DNA of 64,000 nt from Orychophragmus violaceus (Eukaryota; Streptophyta; Magnoliopsida; Brassicales; Brassicaceae): contig CM058230.1 in assembly GCA_030180135.1 (NCBI GenBank), forward strand, positions 107,623,503 to 107,687,502, read 5' to 3'. Numbering within the stretch: the first letter of the stretch is position 1; each line of letters starts with the position of its first letter. The notes beneath the pieces are model-generated. The model did not search any database and was not told the DNA's origin. It was given only the letters and a program-made list of their open reading frames with translations. A program made the position numbers and the translations under genes. Below are positions 39,880 to 48,190 of this stretch, piece by piece.

Positions 39880-42800
39880 TTAGGCCGGTTCGGGGATGTT
39901 ACAAGTCTCCCCCCCTTGAAATGGATTCGTCCCTGAATCCGATCCAAGGTGTTCGTTCCTTGTAAACTCCTCAAACCACTCTGGATAGTCCGCCTTCATT
40001 CTGTTCTCGGTTTCCCAAGTTATCTCCTTAACTCCATTGCAGATCCATTCAACCTTCACCATCTGGATGACTTTCTTTCTGGTTGCTTTTTCCAACCTAT
40101 CCAGAATCCTCAAGGGCTTTGTTTCCAAGGTGAGATTTGCCTTTAGATCCTCGGGAATCTCGGGCATAATCTTATCCTGATCCGACAAGCACTTGCGCAA
40201 TTGTGAGACATGGAACACGTTGTGGAACGCTTCCATCTCATTAGGCAAGTCCAGCTTATAAGCAACCGTCCCGACCCGTTCCAGGATCGTGAATGGTCCT
40301 AAGTATCTTGGATCAAGTTTTCCACGTTTGGAAACCCTTGACCTTCCCTTGAAGGTGATCATCTTAAGGTAGACTCGATCCCCAACTTGGAATTCGATGT
40401 CTTTCCTTCTTTTATCCGCGTAACTCCTTTGGCGGTCTTGCGCCTCTTGCATCTTGGCTCTTAGGAAACGGATTTGTTCCGTTGTTTCCTCAATTATCTC
40501 TGGCCCAAAGACTCGGGATTCACCCACTTGCGTCCAGCATAGTGGTGTCCTGCAGGGCCGCCCATACAACGCTTCGTAGGGGGACATTCCGATGCTTGCT
40601 TGGTAACTGTTGTTGTAAGCAAACTCGGTCAAGGGCAAATACTTTTCCCAAGAGTCTCCCCAGTCTAGAACACATGATCTCAACATGTCTTCCAACGTTT
40701 GTATGGTCCTTTCAGACTGACCATCCGTTTGTGGATGATAAGCCGTACTCATGTTCACTCTCGTTCCTAGGGCTTTCTGGAAAGCTTGCCAGAAATAAGA
40801 AGTGAACCGACCATCTCGGTCTGAGACTTTGCTTGCCGGTACACCATGGAGTCTTACGATCTCATCAATGTACTTTTCAGCAAGTTTACCAACCCCATCA
40901 GTCTTCTTGATGGCTAAGAAGTGTGCGGACTTGGTCAGTCTGTCCACCACTACCCAAATCGTGTCCCTTCTTGACCGGGTCACCGGCAGTCCAGATACAA
41001 AGTCCATCGTGATGTTATCCCACTTCCACTCCGGGATGGGTAAACTTTGCATCAGGCCGCTCGGGACTTGGTGTTCAATCTTGACCAATTGACACGTTTG
41101 GCACTTAGACACCCATTCCGCAATGTCCTTCTTCATCCCGACCCAGTGATAGTACCGTTTGAGGTCTTGGTACATCTTGGTCTGTCCGGGATGTATAGAG
41201 AACTTAGACTGATGAGCCATCCTTAGGATTTCTTCCTTAAGGCCTTTCACATCGGGAACACACACTCGACCATTCACCACAACCGTCCCGTTGTTAGTGA
41301 ACTGATACTCAGTGTTGTTGTTCTTAACCGATTTCATCAACTCCTCATCATGCTCTTGGGCCAACCTGACCCTCGTCAGCAGATCCGCCTGATCTGCTGC
41401 TCCAAGTCCTAGTGGCTCATTGTCCACGGTCAGGCCATTAAGGTGCAAGGACCGGACCAGTCCGATCAAGGTCTCTGCATCCTTTTCTGCGGCCACTTCA
41501 GTCCTTTTCCGACTTAAGGCATCTGCAACCAAGTTGGCCTTTCCTGGATGGTAAGTGATGTCTAGATCGTAATCCGCCACCAATTCCATCCACCTTCTTT
41601 GCCTTAGGTTAAGGTCAGGCTGAGTGAACACATACTTCAGACTCTTATGGTCGGTGAATAGTTGCACTTTGGCTCCGTAGAGATAAGATCGCCAGATCTT
41701 AAGTGCAAAAATCACAGCGGCCATCTCGAGATCGTGAGTGGGGTAGTTACCCTCGTGTTTCCTCAACTGCCTTGAGGCATAGGCTATCACCTTCCCATCC
41801 TGCATCAGAACGCACCCTAACCCATTCCGGGATGCATCTGTGTAGACCACGTATGGTACATTGTCTACGGGCAGTGTTAGGACAGGTGCCTTGGTTAACA
41901 TATCCTTCAAGTCATTGAAACTCTTCTCCGCGGCCTCAGTCCATTCGAACTTCACGTTCTTTCCGGTCAGCTTAGTCATAGCCTTAGCCATGCTTGCAAA
42001 ACCTTGGACAAACCGCCTATAGTAACCTGCCAGCCCGAGGAAACTTCTAACCTCGGTTGCGTTCCTCGGCCGCGGCCACTCTTCAATTGATCGGATCTTG
42101 TCCGGATCAACTGAGACACCTTCATCAGACACTATGTGTCCTAGGAACCCTATCCTCGTTTGCCAGAAGCTACACTTGCTGAGCTTGGCATAGAGCTTCT
42201 GCGCCCTTAGGGTTTCCATCACGATCCTTAGATGTTTACCGTGTTCTCTTCGGTCCTTGGAGTAGACAAGGATGTCATCAATGAATATGATAACGAACTT
42301 ATCCAACCATTCCCGAAAGACACCGTTCATCATCTTCATGAACGCAGCTGGTGCATTTGTTAGACCAAATGGCATGACCACAAACTCATAGTGACCATAC
42401 CGAGTTCTAAAGGCTGTTTTCCTCACGTCCTCAGGTGCTATCGGGATTTGATGGTATCCCGAAGCCAGATCGATCTTAGAAAACACCGTTGAACCCTTTA
42501 ATTGATCCAACAATTCATCTATCCGAGGCAATGGGTACCTGTTCTTTACAGTAACCCGGTTGATGCCTCGGTAATCAATGCACAACCGAAGGCTTCCGTC
42601 CTTCTTCTTGACGAATAGAACGGGCGCCCCCCATGGAGAACTACTTGGTCTAATAAAGCCCTTGTCTAGTAGTTCTTCCAGCTGCTTCTTCAGCTCAGCC
42701 ATCTCGGCTGGAGCCATTCTATATGGCGCCTTGGAGAGAGGCTTGGTCCCTGGTTCTAACTCAATGACGAACGGATCAGACCGGTCAGGCGGTAAGCCTT

Positions 42801-43341
42801 CTAGGGCCTTGAACACGTCCTCAAAGTCGTTGACCACTGGGATCTCTTCGACCTTTGTCTCCGGCCCAACTTCCCTAGTAGTGATGGTGGCAAGGTATGC
42901 TTCGCATCCCTTTTCCAGCATCCGTTCTGCTTGGATAGCAGAGACGACCAAACTCCCCGAAGTTGGTCTTACTCCTTGGAACACGACCCTTCCCTCTGGC
43001 CGTTCCAACTTCACCCTTCCTCGGTGGCATTCAATGGTGGCTCGGTTTTGTCCAAGCCAATCCATCCCTAAGATCACTTCATGATTCTTAAGTTGGACTA
43101 CTACTAGATCAGCTGGCATGTCCACGCCTCCAATGGAAACGGGAACCGCCTTCACTAACCCTAGCATAGGCATCACTTGCCCACCGGCAGCATTTACAAT
43201 GCCTTGGCCGGCCATTTGTTCCTTTTGGAACAAGCCCTTCCCAATCATTCCGGGACTCACAAAACTATGTGTAGCCCCAGAGTCAAATAGAGTGAGTGCC
43301 TCTACACCACCTATTGTAACGGTCCCTACACATTCCCCCAA
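39880..43341 (-). CDS. pol: Pol polyprotein: protease, reverse transcriptase, RNase H, integrase, chromodomain
   Basis: The polyprotein makes and integrates element cDNA. Counting from 43,341 (1,153 residues): aspartic protease DSGA at 20-23; reverse transcriptase about 200-410 with D291 and the FIDD box D355/D356; RNase H D502, E539, D564, D607; integrase zinc finger H710, H717, C747, C750; DD35E core D780, D841, E877; GPF motif near 1,015; chromodomain-like segment about 1,077-1,126. The frame is open upstream to 43,503 but has no ATG, and 43,341 is a TTG, so this is not a real start. Pol is -1 relative to gag and overlaps its end by about 118 nt, so expression needs frameshifting or splicing. 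The C-terminus reads through the polypurine tract and ends inside the 3' LTR. No internal stops are seen. Confidence 0.95.
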   Translation of the reverse strand: MGECVGTVTIGGVEALTLFDSGATHSFVSPGMIGKGLFQKEQMAGQGIVNAAGGQVMPMLGLVKAVPVSIGGVDMPADLVVVQLKNHEVILGMDWLGQNRATIECHRGRVKLERPEGRVVFQGVRPTSGSLVVSAIQAERMLEKGCEAYLATITTREVGPETKVEEIPVVNDFEDVFKALEGLPPDRSDPFVIELEPGTKPLSKAPYRMAPAEMAELKKQLEELLDKGFIRPSSSPWGAPVLFVKKKDGSLRLCIDYRGINRVTVKNRYPLPRIDELLDQLKGSTVFSKIDLASGYHQIPIAPEDVRKTAFRTRYGHYEFVVMPFGLTNAPAAFMKMMNGVFREWLDKFVIIFIDDILVYSKDRREHGKHLRIVMETLRAQKLYAKLSKCSFWQTRIGFLGHIVSDEGVSVDPDKIRSIEEWPRPRNATEVRSFLGLAGYYRRFVQGFASMAKAMTKLTGKNVKFEWTEAAEKSFNDLKDMLTKAPVLTLPVDNVPYVVYTDASRNGLGCVLMQDGKVIAYASRQLRKHEGNYPTHDLEMAAVIFALKIWRSYLYGAKVQLFTDHKSLKYVFTQPDLNLRQRRWMELVADYDLDITYHPGKANLVADALSRKRTEVAAEKDAETLIGLVRSLHLNGLTVDNEPLGLGAADQADLLTRVRLAQEHDEELMKSVKNNNTEYQFTNNGTVVVNGRVCVPDVKGLKEEILRMAHQSKFSIHPGQTKMYQDLKRYYHWVGMKKDIAEWVSKCQTCQLVKIEHQVPSGLMQSLPIPEWKWDNITMDFVSGLPVTRSRRDTIWVVVDRLTKSAHFLAIKKTDGVGKLAEKYIDEIVRLHGVPASKVSDRDGRFTSYFWQAFQKALGTRVNMSTAYHPQTDGQSERTIQTLEDMLRSCVLDWGDSWEKYLPLTEFAYNNSYQASIGMSPYEALYGRPCRTPLCWTQVGESRVFGPEIIEETTEQIRFLRAKMQEAQDRQRSYADKRRKDIEFQVGDRVYLKMITFKGRSRVSKRGKLDPRYLGPFTILERVGTVAYKLDLPNEMEAFHNVFHVSQLRKCLSDQDKIMPEIPEDLKANLTLETKPLRILDRLEKATRKKVIQMVKVEWICNGVKEITWETENRMKADYPEWFEEFTRNEHLGSDSGTNPFQGGETCNIPEPA
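39906..39917 (-). other. Polypurine tract
   Basis: Minus-strand AAGGGGGGGAGA, two bases before the 3' LTR start TGTAACATCC in element sense. It primes plus-strand DNA synthesis in LTR retrotransposons. Unusually it is also translated, because the pol frame continues across it. Confidence 0.9.
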
Positions 43342-43345
43342 ATGT

Positions 43346-43416
43346 CTAAGTGTCCCGCCCTTTTCCCCAATGTATGCAATGCATTTTAAAATTGAAGAAG
43401 TAGAGGTCTTAGTGAC
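43346..43416 (-). other. Intron-like 71-nt segment at the gag/pol frame change
   Basis: In element sense this segment begins GTCACT and ends ACACTTAG, is AT-rich in its middle, and contains the gag stop codon (43,386-43,388). Its removal would put gag and pol in one frame just before the protease and would place the ITGT motif at the end of gag at a distance from the DSGA box closer to that usual for single-ORF Tekay elements. The donor is weak, and a stronger donor-like GTACGT at 43,420 is in the wrong phase. Alternatives are a programmed -1 frameshift (no canonical slippery heptamer is visible at the gag stop) or a small insertion in this copy. Confidence 0.4.
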
Positions 43417-44792
43417 GTACCAGTGATCGAGTCGTAGGAGCCGGCTTCGGCCGAGTCCTTCACCAGATTGTAGACTCGGGGTGTCCCGGCTTGGCCCTTG
43501 GCCTTAACCGCGCGACCTTCTTGTCCCCGGTTCCCTTCTGGCGCCTTCTGCTTATCACCTTGCAGCTTCGGGCAATCACGCATGTAATGCCCGGTCTTTC
43601 CACATTGGAAACATGTCAATGGTCTTTCTGTCACCCTTTCTTGCCCCTTCTGTGGACAGCTTGTGCCTTCATGGTCTTTGCTGCCACACTTCACACATAC
43701 CTTCCCGGCTTTCCAACACTCCCCCAAGTGATATTTGCCACAGGTGGTACACTTCGTGCGGTCATAGGATTGGCGATCAGCCCCCACTTGATCCCATTTC
43801 CTCTTTAGGTTCTTCCCGGATCGGTTGGCCTCTTTGTCCTGTGCCTTAGTACCGACGCGGTTCTCCTCGGCCATGTTGGCCTCCACAGTAGCCGCTCGTT
43901 CAACCAGCTCGGAGACTGAGTCATAGGAGCAAACCGAGCAATGAGTCCGCAGTTCCACACGCAGGCCGCGCAGGAAACGGCGCACTTGAGCCGGCTCATC
44001 CTCAACATCACGTCCCACATACTGTCTGAGACGATCAAACTCTGCCTCGTACTCACGGACCGTCTTGCGGCCTTGGGTAAAGCTCAGGTACTTACCCTCC
44101 ATACGATCCCAAGCCTCAGCTGGGAAGTACTTCCGGTTGAACTCAACCTCAAAGTCAGCAAACGAGTCAATGAGACCCTTGGTGCGTCTGTCCACTGACA
44201 GCCACCAGTTATGCGCGTCCCCTTCCAGGAAGTGAACCGCAATGTCCTTCCGGTAGTCCTCGGGACACCGGGTAGAACGAAAGTTCCGGACAAGCCGTGA
44301 CTTCCACTCATCGGCCTCAAGTGGGTCTGCACTTCCCTTGAAGTGTTTGGTGCCCAACTTGGTGATGTGGCCAAGAACGTTGAGGTAGTCCACCTTACGG
44401 TTCTTCCTGGGAACCGGTGACTCTACCACTACTACGTCCGGCTCATCATCACTAAGGTCCTTGGTCTCCACGACCTTGGCCTTAAGCCCTTCAGAAAACG
44501 ATTTCTGACCAGAAGAGATATTCTGGTTCAGTGTCGTTAACTGGTCCATGACCTCCTTCAGCATGGTCCACATCTGACCGATGTTCGGGACCGCGGTAAA
44601 TGGCTCACCATCGCCGCCCATAGCCTCATCCTCCTCACGGCCGGTCTCATCTCGAGCCGCGTGAGACGAGGACTCGCCCATCTCGTCCTGTCTACCCTCA
44701 GCCTCGACGTCTGGTTCATTAACCCTAGTCGAGTTGAGAATGTTAGGATCGGTGGGACTCGTGCTCTTCTGGGTGACCTCAGGGCCGGTCAT
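43386..44792 (-). CDS. gag: Gag capsid/nucleocapsid protein
   Basis: Forms the cytoplasmic particle that packages element RNA. The start chosen is the first ATG in frame (44,792; 468 residues). The frame is open further upstream to 44,900 without an ATG; a GTG at 44,846 is the only other candidate. Residues about 142-292 form the retrotransposon gag domain (WWLSVDRRTKG near 196, YFPAEAWDR, YEAEFDRLRQY). Three cysteine-histidine clusters follow: C348-C351-H355-C359 with shortened spacing, and two canonical CX2CX4HX4C knuckles at 366-379 and 394-407. The N-terminal 100 residues are acidic and polar. The end overlaps the pol frame by about 118 nt. No stop interrupts it. Confidence 0.92.
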   Translation of the reverse strand: MTGPEVTQKSTSPTDPNILNSTRVNEPDVEAEGRQDEMGESSSHAARDETGREEDEAMGGDGEPFTAVPNIGQMWTMLKEVMDQLTTLNQNISSGQKSFSEGLKAKVVETKDLSDDEPDVVVVESPVPRKNRKVDYLNVLGHITKLGTKHFKGSADPLEADEWKSRLVRNFRSTRCPEDYRKDIAVHFLEGDAHNWWLSVDRRTKGLIDSFADFEVEFNRKYFPAEAWDRMEGKYLSFTQGRKTVREYEAEFDRLRQYVGRDVEDEPAQVRRFLRGLRVELRTHCSVCSYDSVSELVERAATVEANMAEENRVGTKAQDKEANRSGKNLKRKWDQVGADRQSYDRTKCTTCGKYHLGECWKAGKVCVKCGSKDHEGTSCPQKGQERVTERPLTCFQCGKTGHYMRDCPKLQGDKQKAPEGNRGQEGRAVKAKGQAGTPRVYNLVKDSAEAGSYDSITGTSLRPLLLQF

Positions 44793-45033
44793 CCCAGGTT
44801 GGACAGGCGTGGTCTGGTCCTTAGATCCTTGTCCGTTTCCAGCCACACTCTTGTCCTTAGTACGCTTTGACTTGCTTTTTCCAACCTGAAGATCAACAAG
44901 TTAAGACATTCAACACAAGCAATCTTCAAGTCCTAAACAAGTCTAACAATTCCTACACGGACAATCTAACCCGGACGAGTGGTGTAGCCCCATAACCCAT
45001 AGCCTAGGAAATAACTCCGCTCTGATACCAACT
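44793..45033 (-). other. Leader between 5' LTR and gag
   Basis: About 240 bp containing the primer binding site beside the LTR and then AT-rich sequence with a stop in the gag frame at 44,901-44,903. The gag frame between 44,900 and 44,793 is open and lysine-rich but lacks ATG. I see no other feature; a packaging signal would be expected here but cannot be recognised. Confidence 0.7.
45019..45030 (-). other. Primer binding site for initiator-Met tRNA
   Basis: Minus-strand TGGTATCAGAGC, three bases from the 5' LTR end, complementary to the 3' end of plant initiator-methionine tRNA including its CCA. It primes minus-strand cDNA synthesis. Met-tRNA priming is the rule in Tekay and related Ty3/gypsy elements. 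Confidence 0.93.
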
Positions 45034-45549
45034 TGAAACACCCCATCCCGGCCATAGGCCTAGACGGATGTCCCTTAAACTATTCCGTTCTAAGTTGAGG
45101 TTCCTTCGGGAAACCTCAACCCTAATCGTTTCATACTTAGCCAAATCCTTAAGAACATCCAATTTCATATGATCATTCCATTCATTCCGACTTAACAATT
45201 CTAAGCAAGATCAATAAGGCAAAATAGACATTTTATTAATAATCGCAAAAGGTACCAATACAATGTGAACAATCCGCATTATGCTAATAGTATTCGGTCC
45301 TAAGTACAATGTCTATCTAATACACCACTCGTCTCGGTCTTGCCCGCGCCTAGGATGAATCATCCCTATGATCATCCTTGTTTCCTGAAAGGCCAAAACA
45401 TTTCATAAACACATTTCTTTAAGTTAAGGTTTTATAACCTAACAATTATATGCTATATGACCCCTTGATAATTCCCATTTAAATCGCATTTTAAGCCTAA
45501 GTGTCCTAGTCCAATCCGTTCCATTCTCATAAAGCCGGCAATGATCCGG

Positions 45550-45890
45550 ACGTTCGTTTATCACGATCCCGCGCATGGCCCGTCGGTCCGTACGTTCGTC
45601 CCGCGAGTGTACCGTGACCGTAAGGCGTATGCATCGCAGTAGCGCCATAATCGCATAGCGATATGCCGCGACAATACCGTGATCGTATAACGTCGTACCG
45701 CGATCGTGCCATGACCGCGTAGCGCCTGCACCACGGTGATCCGATAGCGCGCACGCATGTACCGCGGTTCAGTCGTACGGCCGCGAACGGACGCGACTAT
45801 TCGCGTGAACAGATGCGATCGTTCCGCGGACGGTTGCGATCGATCCGTTGGTTCATGCGATAGCCGATGATCCTCTCGACCCGACTGATC
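45550..45890. other. CpG-dense block inside the LTR
   Basis: A stretch unusually rich in CG dinucleotides and in short words such as CCGCG, CGATCG and TACCG, looking like degenerate short-period repetition. The same block is at 38,564-38,904 and 33,920-34,260. Plant transposons normally lose CG by deamination when methylated, so its preservation fits a young insertion. It lies downstream of the presumed transcription start in element sense. Function unknown. Confidence 0.6.
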
Positions 45891-46527
45891 GGTACACGGC
45901 CAACGATCTCGACAGTTCATGCTTGGTTTATAGCCACGGTTCATTCGGACACCTTGCCCGATTCGCGTCAAGACCGGCTATGCTTCATTCTCTCGGTCTC
46001 GGCCAACATCCCCCAAGATGTGCCGTTCAACCGCCGAGTTTGCATCAACCCATTAAGGCCTCGATATGATTATAACCGCCTACAACCGCGCATGACCATC
46101 TTCACGACCATGGCCTTTGGCCGGTCGTGTGTGACGAGTATGGGAACGGTTTGAATACCGCATATAGAATCTCTCTACAAGCGGTTTAACTTAGAAGAAA
46201 AGAAGAACAATCCGGCCAACATCTAAAGCGGCCTTTGGCCTAGCGGTTTGGCCGCGGCCGTGGTTAGAGTGGTTACGGATGTTACCTTAGAGGTTGTGGT
46301 CGATTTGCCTGGGTCCTTAGCCGTTTCTCCAGCCATGGTTTCCACTTCCAACCGCCTTGATCAACCACCAACGCCTCCTTTCACGCTCGGCCTTCTCCTT
46401 TGGAACCGGCCGCTCCTTCTCTCTTTCTTTCTCTCTTTTCTCTCGGTTTATGTGGCTTGTGCCTTAGAGAAAATATTGGGATTCTTCCCTTGTGTGTGTA
46501 GTGTGCGAAAATGGCCCTTAAGGCTTG

Positions 46528-46535
46528 TATTTATA
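46528..46535 (-). promoter_or_regulatory. TATA-like box of the 5' LTR promoter
   Basis: Minus-strand TATAAATA within CTTATAAATACAAG, followed in element sense by a GC-balanced stretch. Transcription would start about 25-35 bp downstream, near 46,500, giving a U3 of about 390 bp. It is the only good TATA match I see in this part of the LTR. Start site not demonstrated. Confidence 0.65.
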
Positions 46536-46682
46536 AGCCAAAACTCGCCCCATAACCGCCCAAGGAGAAGAGGTACAAGTTGGCTTGCGAATGGTCATGA
46601 CTCCCATTGGCAACCATTCGCTATTGGCGCCTTGGTCAGCTAGTGTCACTAGCTGACCAGCTGGTTCCACACTTCTACACTT

Positions 46683-46703
46683 CAGCTTAGCTGAGCTAAG
46701 CTG
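46683..46703. promoter_or_regulatory. Perfect 9-bp inverted repeat in U3
   Basis: CAGCTTAGC and GCTAAGCTG flank TGA in an AGCT-rich segment of U3; the same element is at 39,697-39,717. It lies upstream of the TATA-like box, so it could be a transcription-factor site, but that is inference. The truncated LTR at 33,404-35,020 stops just short of this segment. Confidence 0.55.
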
Positions 46704-46889
46704 GCCACTAGCTTCTCTAGCTGATAGCTCAGCCGTCCAGCTGGTTTTTATTAGGTTAAGCTCCCGTTTAGTCGAACTTAACCCTTCTCTGCCCATGGAA
46801 CACTCTTATAGACCTTTTAGATCGTGAGTTCTGACTTCTGGTTCCATGAACAGCCCGAATGGCCCTTAGGCCGGTTCGGGGATGTTACA

Positions 46890-46894
46890 GTCGC
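46890..46894. other. Right target-site duplication GTCGC
   Basis: Directly follows the LTR terminus GATGTTACA and matches 38,043-38,047. The interrupted monomer resumes in phase with GGTGCATGAAAAACC, confirming a clean insertion into a satellite monomer. Confidence 0.95.
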
Positions 46895-47099
46895 GGTGCA
46901 TGAAAAACCAAGTGTTCATGGCCCGGGAAGAATCGGGTCGAGTTTTTTCGAAAGTACCACGACCAAAACCCCTCATATAGACAGTAAGGAAGTGTGGTGG
47001 AGGAAACATGTGAAAAAAAATGACGGGATATGATAAACTGATCGTGGACTGATCCTATGCACCGTGGGACAGTCGCGGTGCATGAAAAACCAAGTGTTC

Positions 47100-48190
47100 A
47101 TGGCCCGGGAAGAATCGGGTCGAGTTTTTTCGAAAGTACCACGACCAAAACCCCTCATATGGACAGTAAGGAGGTGTGGTGGAGGAAACGGGTGAAAAAA
47201 TGACGGTATATGATAAACTGATCGTGGACTGATCATATGCACCGTGGGACAGTCGCGGTGCATGAAAAACCAAGTGTTCATGGCCCGGGAAGAATCGGGT
47301 CGAGTTTTTTCGAAAGTACCACGACCAAAACCCCTCATATGGACAGTAAGGAGGTGTGGTGGAGGAAACGGGTGAAAAAAAAATGACGGTATATGATAAA
47401 CTGATCGTGGACTGATCCTATGCACCGTGGGACAGTCGCGGTGCATGAAAAACCAAGTGTTCATGGCCCGGGAAGAATCGGGTACAGTTTTTTCGAAAGT
47501 ACCACGACCAAAACCCCTCATATGGACAGTAAGGAGGTGTGGTGGAGGAAACATGTGAAAAAAAAATGACGGTATATGATAAACTGATCGTGGACTGATC
47601 CTATGCACCGTGGGACAGTCGCGGTGCATGAAAAACCAAGTGTTCATGGCCCGGGAAGAATCGGGTCGAGTTTTTTCGAAAGTAACACGACCAAAACCCC
47701 TCATATGGACAGTAAGGAGGTGTGGTGGAGGAAACGGGTGAAAAAAAATGACGGTATATGATAAACTGATCGTGGACTGATCATATGCACCGTGGGACAG
47801 TCGCGGTGCATGAAAAACCAAGTGTTCATGGCCCGGGAAGAATCGGGTCGAGTTTTTTCGAAAGTACCACGACCAAAACCCCTCATATGGACAGTAAGGA
47901 GGTGTGGTGGAGGAAACGGGTGAAAAAAAAATGACGGTATATGATAAACTGATCGTGGACTGATCCTATGCACCGTGGGACAGTCGCGGTGCATGAAAAA
48001 CCAAGTGTTCATGGCCCGGGAAGAATCGGGTACAGTTTTTTCGAAAGTACCACGACCAAAACCCCTCATATGGAAAGTAAGGAGGTGTGGTGGAGGAAAC
48101 ATGTGAAAAAAATTACGGTATATGATAAACTGATCGTGGACTGATCCTATGCACCGTGGGACAGTCGCGGTGCATGAAAAACCAAGTGTT
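47100..48190 (-). repeat. 3-mer tandem duplication, period 548 bp
   Basis: GGACTGATCATATGC (47,227 and 47,775) and GGGTACAGTTTTTTCG (47,480 and 48,028) recur with a 548-bp offset, three monomers. The second copy has ATATGGAAAGTAAGG (48,068) and AAAAAATTACGG, a combination also seen at about 26,398-26,445. Confidence 0.8.

Larger units (their letters stand above)
38048..39903 (-). repeat. 3' LTR of the retrotransposon (1,856 bp)
   Basis: Same length as the 5' LTR. Differences I could find are at 38,378 (T; C in the 5' LTR), 38,561 (T/C), 38,585 (A/G), 38,794 (T/G), 39,654 (A/C) and 39,661 (T/C). Positions 38,378 and 39,654 are private to this copy. 38,561, 38,585 and 39,661 are shared with the LTR fragment at 33,404. 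38,794 has three different states in the three LTR copies. It carries the terminal stop codon of pol (39,880-39,882), a poly(A) motif and a TATA-like box. No host gene lies in it. Confidence 0.96.
38048..46889 (-). mobile_element. Complete Ty3/gypsy LTR retrotransposon, Tekay/Del-type chromovirus
   Basis: An 8,842-bp element on the minus strand: 5' LTR 45,034-46,889, primer binding site 45,019-45,030, gag, pol, polypurine tract 39,906-39,917, 3' LTR 38,048-39,903. It is flanked by the 5-bp duplication GTCGC. LTR ends are TG...CA (TGTAACATCC at the 5' end in element sense). The domain order protease-RT-RNase H-integrase with a chromodomain-like C-terminus, long LTRs and a Met-tRNA primer site fit the Tekay/Del clade; lineage assignment is by motif and not by tree. 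All catalytic residues are present and LTRs differ at six sites by eye, so it looks young. The only break in coding continuity is the gag/pol frame change, which may be natural. Confidence 0.96.
45034..46889 (-). repeat. 5' LTR of the retrotransposon (1,856 bp)
   Basis: TG...CA termini. In element sense, U3 would run from 46,889 to about 46,500 with the TATA-like box at 46,535-46,528, followed by a long transcribed part with a CpG-dense block (45,550-45,890). It ends GGGGTGTTTCA beside the primer site. A poly(A)-like motif is at 45,232-45,237. States private to this copy are C45547, G45571 and C46647. The 131-codon antisense frame at 46,248-46,643 is also present in both other LTR copies but shows no coding features. 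Confidence 0.96.

Noticed and set aside
42578..43084. Plus-strand frame of 168 codons and similar ones across 39,900-44,900
   Set aside because: They are antisense shadows of gag and pol, whose motifs are unambiguous on the minus strand.
47270..47330. CENP-B box in the monomer
   Set aside because: The TTTCGAAA region resembles the TTCG core, but the required CGGG at the proper spacing is not present on either strand.
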